DNA from: DATHSN01 sp035464115
GTDB taxonomy: Bacteria > Actinomycetota > Acidimicrobiia > Acidimicrobiales > SKKL01
NCBI GenBank assembly: GCA_035464115.1
Contig: DATHSN010000379.1
Location: 1 to 9,411 of the forward strand
Length of the DNA: 9,411 bases
Direction: 5' to 3'
The stretch's first letter is position 1; every line of letters starts with the position of its first letter. Below, piece after piece: positions 1 to 5,480 of this stretch. The notes beneath the pieces were generated by a model. That model was given only the letters and a program-made list of their open reading frames with translations, ran no database searches and was not told where the DNA came from. Both the position numbers and the translations under genes were made by a program.

Positions 1-181
1 GACCGTGCTCACCGGCCTGCCCCTCGACCCGGGCCTCGGGTCGCCCGAGCAGCTCCGCGACACGATCGGCCGCTACGGGGAGGCCGGAGCCACCGAGCTG
101 GTGCTGCACTGGCCCCGCCCCAGCGGCTGGTTCGCCGGCGACCTCGACCGGTTCGAGTCGGTGGTGTCGACGGTGCGCTGA
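1..181 (+). CDS. LLM-class (luciferase-like) flavin/F420 oxidoreductase, C-terminal fragment
   Basis: Only the last 59 codons are in the window (frame beginning at base 2, TGA at 179-181); the gene starts beyond the left edge. The visible tail has the shape of the C-terminus of luciferase-like monooxygenases: a helix (PEQLRDTIGRYGEAGATEL), then a strand reading LVLHWPRP, a GDLDRFE segment and a short final helix. The 'tE-lvlhWPRP' pattern is what I recall from actinobacterial LLM-class TIM-barrel enzymes that use F420 or FMN to oxidise or reduce small organic substrates in the cytoplasm. The substrate cannot be inferred from this piece. The gene is convergent with the NUDIX gene, 6 bp away, and a strong hairpin starts just after its stop. 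The family call rests on a short tail, so it is moderately secure. Confidence 0.62.
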   Translation, partial: TVLTGLPLDPGLGSPEQLRDTIGRYGEAGATELVLHWPRPSGWFAGDLDRFESVVSTVR

Positions 182-182
182 G

Positions 183-210
183 GCCCGTCAGCCCTGCCAG
201 GGCGACGGGC
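183..210. terminator. Bidirectional hairpin at a convergent gene junction
   Basis: A near-perfect inverted repeat begins 2 nt after the luciferase-like gene's stop. The outer arms GCCCGTC (183-189) and GACGGGC (204-210) pair over 7 bp. After one unpaired A (190), the inner arms GCCCT (191-195) and AGGGC (199-203) pair over 5 bp, leaving a GCC loop. There is no T-tract on either side, so it is not a canonical Rho-independent terminator, but U-tract-less GC-rich stems are a plausible terminator type in actinobacteria. On the minus strand it contains the last seven NUDIX codons and the stop, so it could also protect the 3' end of that mRNA. Confidence 0.5.
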
Positions 211-874
211 GGGGCGGGTCGAAGCGGGCCGGGCGGTGCTCGCCCCGAATGGCTGCGAAGGCCATCTCACCCCAGTCGCTCGCGCCGGCCAGCGGCTCGG
301 GGAGCGCGTCCTCGGTGAACCACCCCACGTCGGAGGTCTCGAGGGGGTGGGCCTGCAGCTCGCCCCCGGTGGCCACGCAGTGGAACACCAGCGAGTACAA
401 GGGGATGCGGGTGAAGCCCAGGCGCATGCCGTCGAGCACCGCGAGCAGGCCGCGCACCTCGCACTCGATGCCGGTCTCCTCGTGGACCTCCTTCACCGCC
501 ACCTCGGCCGGCGAGTAGCCGATGTCGGCCCAGCCCGTGGGATAGAGCCAGATGCCCGAGTCGGCGCGCTGCACGAGCAGGATCTCGCCGGCGTCGTTGC
601 CGACCACCGCCCCGATGGCCACCTTCGGCGTCTGGTAGCCGGCGACCCCCTGGCCCACGCCCTTCATCCACTCGTCGACGAGGAAGTCGTGGTCGAAGTG
701 GCTGCCGGCGGCCACCCGGATGTCGGCGGCGACGCTCAGGATCTCCTCGAACCGCTCACGCTCGTAGAGGCTCTCGGTGAACCCGAGGCCGGTGCGGGCG
801 ATGCCGGCGAGGGCCTCGCTCCAGCGGACGAGGTCCTGGGGCGTGCAGACACGAGGATCGTCGTCGTCGGCCAT
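188..874 (-). CDS. NUDIX hydrolase with NUDIX N-terminal domain
   Basis: A 228-residue protein starting at ATG 874-872 and ending TGA at 190-188. Residues about 14-52 (LVRWSEALAGIARTGLGF, then a YERERFEEI segment) match the helical N-terminal domain that precedes one class of NUDIX enzymes (Nudix_hydro_N type). The catalytic domain follows at about 82-205. The NUDIX box spans G114 to I136, with KEVHEETGI carrying the metal-binding glutamates E129, E132 and E133. Relative to the classical Gx5Ex7REUxEExGU pattern, the first Glu is Tyr (Y120) and Arg is Lys (K128); both substitutions are, as I recall, normal in this subfamily. Members hydrolyse nucleoside-diphosphate-linked compounds such as ADP-ribose; the substrate here is not determinable. 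It is the last gene of the minus-strand run, 10 bp after the glnD stop. The frame stays open upstream through glnD, but family similarity begins only near this ATG, which has a TANNNT box before it rather than a Shine-Dalgarno. Confidence 0.9.
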   Translation of the reverse strand: MADDDDPRVCTPQDLVRWSEALAGIARTGLGFTESLYERERFEEILSVAADIRVAAGSHFDHDFLVDEWMKGVGQGVAGYQTPKVAIGAVVGNDAGEILLVQRADSGIWLYPTGWADIGYSPAEVAVKEVHEETGIECEVRGLLAVLDGMRLGFTRIPLYSLVFHCVATGGELQAHPLETSDVGWFTEDALPEPLAGASDWGEMAFAAIRGEHRPARFDPPRPSPWQG

Positions 875-881
875 CGAGACG

Positions 882-887
882 ACGCTA
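882..887 (-). promoter_or_regulatory. Putative -10 box for a leaderless NUDIX transcript
   Basis: Minus-strand TAGCGT fits the actinobacterial -10 consensus TANNNT and lies 7 nt (CGTCTCG) before the NUDIX ATG, the spacing expected when transcription starts at the start codon. Its first three bases are the TAG stop of glnD. No Shine-Dalgarno is visible before this ATG. No convincing -35 was found, so the call is tentative; simple read-through from glnD is an alternative. Confidence 0.33.
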
Positions 888-3224
888 GCCCTGTGCGACC
901 ACGGTCCCACGGTCGACCGGGGCCGCGCTGCGCTCGCCGCCCACCGCCAGCGAGATGGCCTCGCGGACCGTGGCCAGGCGCTCGGGGTCGAGGAGCTTGC
1001 GGCCGTCGGCGTCGACGACGTAGAACGCGTCGACGACCTCGGCGCCGAGCGTCTGGACCCGCGCCGAGCGGATGTCGAGCCCGAGCCCGGCGAGGGCCCG
1101 GGTGATCCGGAACAGCACCCCGATGCGGTCGGCGGTGTGGACCTCGATGACGGTGGCCCGCGCCGACACCACGTTGTCGACCAGGATCCGGGTGGGGGCG
1201 ACCGCTGCGGCGCGGGGCCGACGGATGGTCGACCGGCTCCGCTCGGCGAGGCGGGTGTCGATGGGGAGCCGACCGTCGAGCGCCTGGTGCACCGCGGCGA
1301 CGATGCGGGGCCACGGTGGCTCGCCGTCGACGGCGCCGACGACGAACTCCGACAGCGCCCGTCCGGCATCGGAGTGCGCTCGGGCGGCGACGATGGGCGC
1401 GCCGCTGACCGCCAGCGCGCCGGCCACCGCCGAGAAGAGCCCGGGGCGGTCGTCGTCGACCACCAGCAGCGCGTCGGCCGCGCCCCGCACGACGCGCTCC
1501 CCCGATGCCATGGCCACGAGGTGGTCGGGGGTGGGGAAGCCCCCGCTGACGGCCTCGGCCAGGCTGCCGCCGCCGAGGACCACCGAGCAGCGCTCGACCA
1601 GCTCGCGCACCAGCCCGGCCTTCCAGGTGCCCCACGCCGACGGACCGGTGGCCAGCGAGTCGGCTTCGGTGAGGGCGTCGAGCAGCCGCAGGGTGCGCAG
1701 GTCGCCGACCGCCTCGACGACGCTGGCGATGGTGCCGTCGTCGGAGAGGTCGCGGCGGGTGGCGATGTCGGGCAGCAGCAGGTGGTGGCGGACCATGGCG
1801 GCGAGCAGCTCGACGTCGTCGGGAGCGAAGCCCAACCGTGGCCCGATCTGCTCGACGAGCTCGATGCCCACCACGGTGTGATCACCCGGGTAGCCCTTGC
1901 CGATGTCGTGGAGCAGCGCGCCGACGACCAGCACGTCGGGTCGGTCGACGCGGGTGGTGAGCGACGCCGCGTTGGCCGCGGTCTCGAGCAGGTGCCGGTC
2001 GACGGTGAAGCGGTGGTAGGCGTTGCGCTGCGGCTTGCAGTGCACCGACCGCCATTCGGGCAGGATGCGGTCCCAGAGGCCCACGTGGGCGTACGCCTCG
2101 ATGACCTCGATGGCGTCGGCGCCGGTGAGGAGCAGCTCGACGAGGGCGTCGCGGGCCCGGTCGGGCCAGGGCTCGGGAAGCGCCGGCGCCGAGGCCAGCT
2201 GGGTGAGCGACCCACGGTCGATCCAGCACCGTTGGCGGGCGGCGGCGACCGCGGTCCGCAGCGGCAGGGTCGGGTCGGTGACCGGCCCGTCGCCGACGTC
2301 GAGGTGGACCCGGCCGTCGCGCAGCACGATGCCGTCGTCGAGGCGCTTGTCGCGCGCCACCAGGCGGCCGATGGGGCCCGGCCCCCGCAGGGTGGACTCG
2401 ACACGGCCCCACACCTCGTCGCTCGTCCAGGCGACGGCGCGCGCCGCCGTGGCGACCCGGCGCATGAGAGCGTCGGCGTCGGCGTCGCCGAGGGCCGCGG
2501 CCACCGCATCCTGCTCCTGGAGCAGCAACCGGTCGCCGGGGCGGCCGGTGCGGCGGTGCAGCTCGACGCGGGCGGCGAGGATCGTCTCGTGGTGGTCGGC
2601 CAGGCGCTCGACCGCGTCGCCGAGCAGCACCGCGTGGGCGGCGCCGGCCCAGCGCAGGGCGTGGACGTCGCGCAGGCCGCCGCGACCCTCCTTCAGGTCC
2701 GGTTCGAGGAGGAAGGCGACCTCACCGGCCTTGGCGTGGCGGGCCCGTACCGACTCGGCCAGCTCGGCGAGGCGCCGGCGGGCCCGACGAGCCCAGCGGT
2801 CACCCGCGGCCGTCCGCAGCTCGTCGGCCAGGCGGGGGTCGCCCGCGATGAGGCGGGCGTCGAGCAGCGAGGTGGCGGTCTCGAGATCGCCGTCGGCCAG
2901 CCCGACCGCCTCCCCCACCGTGCGCACCGCATGGCCGAGCTTGAGGCCCTCGTCCCACACCGGATACCAGACCCGGTCGGCCAGGGTGGCGATGTCGCGT
3001 GACGGGTCGTGCAGCAGCACGACGTCGAGATCGCTCGCCGGGCTCAGCTCGCCGCGGCCGTAGCCGCCGACCGCGATCAGGGCCACCCCGTCGGCCGGGG
3101 CACCCTCGAGCGCCCGGTCGAACACCTCGGCGAGCCAGCGGTCGGCCAGCGCGCTGAGATCGCGGCACAGGTCGGCACCGGTGACGGTGCCGTCGGCGAT
3201 GAGCTCGGCTCGGGCGGCGCGCAC
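885..3224 (-). CDS. glnD: [Protein-PII] uridylyltransferase / uridylyl-removing enzyme
   Basis: A 779-residue protein, GTG at 3224-3222, TAG at 887-885. It senses glutamine and adds UMP to, or removes it from, a PII signalling protein, thereby tuning nitrogen assimilation in the cytoplasm. Domain order is canonical. The nucleotidyltransferase has GGYGRGELSPASDLD at about 53-67, with metal ligands D65 and D67, followed by KEGRGGLRD at 178-186. The HD hydrolase has H404 in HRFTVDRH, H439-D440 in LLHDIGKG, DH at 448-449 and RHH at 479-481. ACT1 is about 585-630 (DDRPGLF) and ACT2 about 692-742 (DRIGVLF). Both catalytic centres look intact. Length is close to the usual 780-900 residues. The start is fixed by an in-frame TAG only three codons upstream, which is the stop of the preceding oxidoreductase gene; there is no clear Shine-Dalgarno, so translational coupling is likely. 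No amtB or PII gene is beside it. In some actinobacteria the enzyme adenylylates PII instead, which sequence alone does not decide. Confidence 0.95.
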   Translation of the reverse strand: MRAARAELIADGTVTGADLCRDLSALADRWLAEVFDRALEGAPADGVALIAVGGYGRGELSPASDLDVVLLHDPSRDIATLADRVWYPVWDEGLKLGHAVRTVGEAVGLADGDLETATSLLDARLIAGDPRLADELRTAAGDRWARRARRRLAELAESVRARHAKAGEVAFLLEPDLKEGRGGLRDVHALRWAGAAHAVLLGDAVERLADHHETILAARVELHRRTGRPGDRLLLQEQDAVAAALGDADADALMRRVATAARAVAWTSDEVWGRVESTLRGPGPIGRLVARDKRLDDGIVLRDGRVHLDVGDGPVTDPTLPLRTAVAAARQRCWIDRGSLTQLASAPALPEPWPDRARDALVELLLTGADAIEVIEAYAHVGLWDRILPEWRSVHCKPQRNAYHRFTVDRHLLETAANAASLTTRVDRPDVLVVGALLHDIGKGYPGDHTVVGIELVEQIGPRLGFAPDDVELLAAMVRHHLLLPDIATRRDLSDDGTIASVVEAVGDLRTLRLLDALTEADSLATGPSAWGTWKAGLVRELVERCSVVLGGGSLAEAVSGGFPTPDHLVAMASGERVVRGAADALLVVDDDRPGLFSAVAGALAVSGAPIVAARAHSDAGRALSEFVVGAVDGEPPWPRIVAAVHQALDGRLPIDTRLAERSRSTIRRPRAAAVAPTRILVDNVVSARATVIEVHTADRIGVLFRITRALAGLGLDIRSARVQTLGAEVVDAFYVVDADGRKLLDPERLATVREAISLAVGGERSAAPVDRGTVVAQG

Positions 3225-3233
3225 CGGCGGGCC

Positions 3234-4604
3234 CTACACCGTGCCCGGATCGGCGCGGCGGTCGGCCTCGACCTTCGAGGCCACCTGGCGGGCGGCGATG
3301 GCGACGGGGTCCCACACCATCGAGAACGGCGGCGCGTAGGCGAGGTCGAGGTCGATCAGGTCGAAGGCGGTCATGCCCGCGGTGATGGCGGTGGCGGCGA
3401 TGTCGATGCGCTTGGCGGCGCCGGGGCCGCCGACGATCTGGGCGCCGAGCAGGCGACCCGTGCCCCGCTCGGCGAGGACCTTCACCTGCATCGGTGTGGC
3501 GCCCGGCATGTAGCCGGCGATGGTGGGGGCCTCGATGAGCGCCACCAGGTGCTCGAAGCCGGCCTCGGTCGACTCGTGCTCGGTGAGGCCGGTGCGGGCG
3601 ATCTCGGTCTCGCACAACCGGGTGATGGCGGTGCCGACGACCCCCGGGAACGTGGCGTAGCCGCCGGCGATGTTGATGCCCGCCACCCGACCGGACTTGT
3701 TGGCCACCGTGCCGAGGGCCACGTGGATCCGGCGGTTGGAGACCCGGTGGTAGGTGTCGGCGCAGTCGCCGGCCGCCCACACCCCGTCGGCGCTGGTCCG
3801 CTGGCGCTGGTCGACCTGGATCGCCCCGCGGCTGCCGAGCGCGATGCCGGCATCGGCCGCGAGCGCCGAGTTGGGGGTGACGCCGAGCCCGAGGATGACC
3901 AGGTCGGCGGCGACGGGACCGTCGTCGGTGAGCACCGCACCGGGCTCGAAGCCGGTGACGCCGACCCCGAGCCGGACGTCGATGCCGTGGCGCCGCATCG
4001 CATCGGCGACGTGGACCGCCATGTCGGCGTCGAGGGTGCGCATGACCTGCGGGGCGACGTCGAGCACGGTGACCTCGGCCCCCCAGGTGAGGAACGCCTC
4101 GGCCATCTCCAGGCCGATGTAGCCGCCACCCACCACCACGACGTTCGAGCACCGGCTGGCCCGAGCCTGCTCGAGCAGGCTGGCCGCGTCGTCGAGGGTC
4201 TGCACGCCCCGCACGTGGGGCAGGTCGATGCCCGGGAGGTCGGGCCGCAACGGGCGGGCGCCGGTGCCGATGAGCAGCTGGTCGTAGCCGAGCTCGAACG
4301 TGCGCCCCCGCTCCAGGTCGCGGACCTCGACGGTGCCGGCCGCGGTGTCGATGGCGGTGGCCTCGTGGCGCATCCGCACGTCGATGCGCTGGCGGTCGCG
4401 GAACTGCTGGGGGGTGCGGGCCACCAGGTCGTCGAGCTCGTCGACCAGGCCGGCCACGTGGTACGGGATGCCGCACGCCGAGTAGCTCGTCCAGCTGCCC
4501 CGCTCGAGGGCCACGATCTCCATGTCGGGACGCCGCCGCCGGGCCTGCGACGCCGCCGTCATGCCCGCTGCGTCGCCGCCGATCACCACCAGTCGCTCAG
4601 CCAC
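3234..4604 (-). CDS. FAD-dependent pyridine nucleotide-disulfide oxidoreductase, CoA-disulfide reductase type
   Basis: A 456-residue flavoprotein, GTG at 4604-4602, TAG at 3236-3234. The N-terminal FAD Rossmann motif is VVIGGDAAGM (6-15), ending in acidic E34. The single active-site cysteine is C44 in SYSACGIPY. YDQLLIGTGARP (107-118) closes the first FAD segment. The NAD(P)H Rossmann fold is VVVVGGGYIGLE (155-166), and GVWAAGDCAD (274-283) is the second FAD motif. The C-terminal dimerisation domain follows from about 320. One cysteine in place of a CxxxxC pair is the signature of the CoA-disulfide reductase/NADH oxidase/NADH peroxidase group. Y365 and Y423 are 58 residues apart, matching the two catalytic tyrosines (361 and 419) reported for Staphylococcus aureus CoA-disulfide reductase, so reduction of CoA disulfide or persulfide by NAD(P)H is the best guess. 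There is no C-terminal rhodanese domain. It heads the run to glnD, 9 bp downstream and in the same frame. NADH oxidase activity remains possible. Confidence 0.85.
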   Translation of the reverse strand: MAERLVVIGGDAAGMTAASQARRRRPDMEIVALERGSWTSYSACGIPYHVAGLVDELDDLVARTPQQFRDRQRIDVRMRHEATAIDTAAGTVEVRDLERGRTFELGYDQLLIGTGARPLRPDLPGIDLPHVRGVQTLDDAASLLEQARASRCSNVVVVGGGYIGLEMAEAFLTWGAEVTVLDVAPQVMRTLDADMAVHVADAMRRHGIDVRLGVGVTGFEPGAVLTDDGPVAADLVILGLGVTPNSALAADAGIALGSRGAIQVDQRQRTSADGVWAAGDCADTYHRVSNRRIHVALGTVANKSGRVAGINIAGGYATFPGVVGTAITRLCETEIARTGLTEHESTEAGFEHLVALIEAPTIAGYMPGATPMQVKVLAERGTGRLLGAQIVGGPGAAKRIDIAATAITAGMTAFDLIDLDLAYAPPFSMVWDPVAIAARQVASKVEADRRADPGTV

Positions 4605-4610
4605 GCCCGG

Positions 4611-4616
4611 ACCCTA
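4611..4616 (-). promoter_or_regulatory. Putative -10 box for a leaderless oxidoreductase transcript
   Basis: Minus-strand TAGGGT matches TANNNT and sits 6 nt (CCGGGC) upstream of the GTG start of the oxidoreductase, the geometry of leaderless actinobacterial mRNAs. If real, this drives the whole oxidoreductase-glnD-NUDIX run. No clear TTGACA-like -35 is present at 17-18 bp. The AGGG inside the box could alternatively act as a weak Shine-Dalgarno for a transcript starting further upstream. Confidence 0.35.
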
Positions 4617-4660
4617 GTGGTCGCCCCCGTCGGTCCCCGAGCCCGTGGGCCGGGCCGCCG

Positions 4661-4678
4661 CCGGGGGTCCGCCCCCGG
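4661..4678. repeat. GC-rich perfect inverted repeat in the divergent spacer
   Basis: CCGGGGG (4661-4667), loop TCCG (4668-4671), CCCCCGG (4672-4678): a perfect 7-bp inverted repeat in the 93-bp spacer between the divergent oxidoreductase and Cys4 genes. It lies 20 bp before the Cys4 ATG, in the -35 to -10 zone if that gene is leaderless, so an operator is possible. In this base composition some G/C palindromes are expected by chance. The rest of the spacer (4605-4697) holds only the two weak -10 candidates noted. Confidence 0.3.
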
Positions 4679-4683
4679 TGTGG

Positions 4684-4689
4684 CAGGCT
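4684..4689 (+). promoter_or_regulatory. Weak -10 candidate for the Cys4 gene
   Basis: CAGGCT matches the two most conserved positions of TANNNT (A at 2, T at 6) but lacks the first T. It lies 8 nt before the ATG at 4698. No Shine-Dalgarno is apparent between it and the ATG, so a leaderless start is the simplest reading. Support is weak. Confidence 0.2.
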
Positions 4690-4697
4690 CGACGTCC

Positions 4698-4877
4698 ATG
4701 TCCGTGCGCGACGACTGCCGTCACTACTCCTCGCGGAGCCTCCCCGGGGGCGACGCGGTCCAGCGCTGCAAGCTCGACGTGAACGAGACCGCGCCCTTCG
4801 CCTGCCCCGAGGGCTGCCTGTTCTTCGAGCCCCGCTCGATCACCGACACCGGCTGGCGCCGCACCGACGAGAGCTGA
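4698..4877 (+). CDS. Small four-cysteine protein of unknown function
   Basis: A 59-residue protein, ATG at 4698-4700, TGA at 4875-4877. It starts MSVRDDCRHYSSRSLPGG and contains cysteines at 7, 24, 36 and 40, the last two in CPEGCLFFEPR. The C-x16-C-x11-C-x3-C spacing, with a Pro-Glu-Gly turn between the last pair, suggests one bound zinc ion or a small Fe-S centre; H9 is another possible ligand. There is no signal peptide or membrane segment, so it is probably cytoplasmic. I recall similar 'DCRHYSSR...CPxGCLFFEPR' small hypothetical proteins in actinobacteria but cannot name a family or function. It is the only complete plus-strand gene here, divergent from the FAD oxidoreductase and convergent with the MazF-like toxin, whose stop is 22 bp away. 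The frame is open far upstream, but that extension is antisense to the oxidoreductase and compositionally unlike a protein, so the ATG at 4698 is preferred. A charged, cysteine-patterned sequence makes chance coding unlikely. Confidence 0.75.
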   Translation: MSVRDDCRHYSSRSLPGGDAVQRCKLDVNETAPFACPEGCLFFEPRSITDTGWRRTDES

Positions 4878-4899
4878 CCGGGTCGGTCCGGCGCTCCGT

Positions 4900-5217
4900 T
4901 CAGCAGTCGACCGCAGCCCGCAGCGCCTCACACGCCTCGGAGAGCCGCATCGGGTCGAGCGTGCACTGCCGCTCGACCAGGTAGGCCTTGGCCACCACAC
5001 GCAGGTTGTCGAAGCTCGCGACGCACTCGGTCGGCATGCCGTCGTTCGTCCCCAGTCGGAGCTCGGTCGGGATGTCGCGGATCGTTCGCGTCACCGGCGC
5101 CGCGAGCACGCTGTTGAGAACGGGGATGGCGGCCGTCCTGGTCATGACGAGGAAGGGCCGACGACCGACGTCGTCGATCTCTCCCCACCAGACCTCGCCC
5201 CGCCTCGGCTCGGTCAC
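4900..5217 (-). CDS. MazF/PemK-family endoribonuclease toxin
   Basis: A 105-residue protein from GTG 5217-5215 to TGA 4902-4900. The family pattern is complete: RGEVWW (6-11), RRPFLVMTR (19-27), VLAAPVTRTIR (37-47), IPTELRL (49-55), a DGMP turn (59-62), ASFDNLRVVAKAYL (67-80) and a final helix LSEACEALRAAV. R20 and T43 fall where MazF toxins carry the catalytic Arg and Thr, so the enzyme looks active. MazF toxins cut single-stranded RNA, often mRNA, at short motifs and halt growth until neutralised by the antitoxin. The gene overlaps the antitoxin stop by 4 nt (GTGA), and GAGGAG 5 nt before the chosen GTG is the clearest Shine-Dalgarno in the window. A GTG one codon earlier (5220-5218) is an alternative start. 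G+C is about 69% by hand count over 5041-5160, against about 78-82% in sampled helicase lines, which suggests acquisition. Confidence 0.92.
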   Translation of the reverse strand: MTEPRRGEVWWGEIDDVGRRPFLVMTRTAAIPVLNSVLAAPVTRTIRDIPTELRLGTNDGMPTECVASFDNLRVVAKAYLVERQCTLDPMRLSEACEALRAAVDC

Positions 5218-5468
5218 CACGGCTCCTCGGCGATGGCGTCGCGAAGCGATGCGATCGCCGCTGCTGCCTCGGCGTCGGTCGGGGGCGTGCGCTGGTACCC
5301 CTCCACGATCGCGAGGTCGTCCCGGCGGCGCCGATCGAGCTCCACCAGCGCATCGATGCCGGCACGCACCGCGGCAGCTCGAGTCGGGTAGACGCCTCGG
5401 TCCACGAGATCGTCGAGCATCGCGAGCTGCTCCGTCGGGAGGCGCACCGCGATCTGCTCGGTTGCCAT
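5214..5468 (-). CDS. Ribbon-helix-helix antitoxin of the MazF-like toxin
   Basis: An 84-residue protein, ATG at 5468-5466, TGA at 5216-5214. Residues 4-43 (EQIAVRLPTEQLAMLDDLV, then YPTRAAAVRAGIDALVE) form a strand-helix-helix of the CopG/MetJ ribbon-helix-helix type, in which paired N-terminal strands contact DNA and the dimer represses its own promoter. The charged segment RRRRDD follows, then a C-terminal tail ending AEEPW; acidic, tryptophan-ended tails are usual in antitoxins that thread into the MazF dimer and block its RNA groove. The start agrees with the beginning of the DNA-binding strand. Just upstream is a perfect inverted repeat over a TATGCT box, the expected autoregulatory operator. 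It is the first gene of the pair, so antitoxin is made ahead of toxin. The call rests on motif plus context; the exact antitoxin subfamily (MazE or VapB-like) is not settled. Confidence 0.9.
   Translation of the reverse strand: MATEQIAVRLPTEQLAMLDDLVDRGVYPTRAAAVRAGIDALVELDRRRRDDLAIVEGYQRTPPTDAEAAAAIASLRDAIAEEPW
5223..5228 (-). promoter_or_regulatory. Shine-Dalgarno for the toxin gene, inside the antitoxin gene
   Basis: GAGGAG on the minus strand, 5 nt before toxin GTG 5217-5215, encodes the Glu-Glu of the antitoxin's AEEPW tail. It supports the GTG at 5217 as the start and means toxin translation is initiated within the antitoxin message. It is stronger than any ribosome-binding site elsewhere in the window. 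Confidence 0.65.
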
Positions 5469-5474
5469 GGCCGG

Positions 5475-5480
5475 AGCATA
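5475..5480 (-). promoter_or_regulatory. -10 box of the toxin-antitoxin operon
   Basis: Minus-strand TATGCT fits TANNNT and lies 6 nt (CCGGCC) before the antitoxin ATG, implying a leaderless transcript; no Shine-Dalgarno precedes that ATG. The box overlaps the right-hand arm (minus-strand reading) of the inverted repeat at 5476-5494, so repressor binding would block it. No convincing -35 is seen at 17-18 bp. Confidence 0.5.

Noticed and set aside
875..2509. In-frame upstream extension of the NUDIX gene through glnD.
   Set aside because: The extra sequence is Arg/Ser/Pro-rich out-of-frame glnD translation; NUDIX family similarity begins just after the ATG at 874.
777..3002. A 741-codon open frame on the plus strand opposite glnD.
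   Set aside because: The translation is Gly/Ala/Asp/Val-rich without domain motifs and lies antisense to a gene with every GlnD motif; long antisense frames are expected at this G+C.
3009..4697. A long plus-strand frame running in from opposite the oxidoreductase and joining the Cys4 gene in frame.
   Set aside because: The upstream part is a low-complexity shadow of the oxidoreductase and glnD. Only the segment from ATG 4698 has protein-like composition and its own cysteine pattern.
4876..4888. GACCG-GGT-CGGTC inverted repeat at the Cys4/toxin convergent junction as a terminator.
   Set aside because: Only 5 bp of stem, overlapping the Cys4 stop, with no T-tract; too weak to call.
4900..5468. 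Toxin-antitoxin pair plus SNF2/SWIM as one anti-phage defence island.
   Set aside because: No nuclease, methylase, phage or integrase genes nearby; the SNF2/SWIM pair looks like a housekeeping repair or remodelling unit and the adjacency alone is not evidence.
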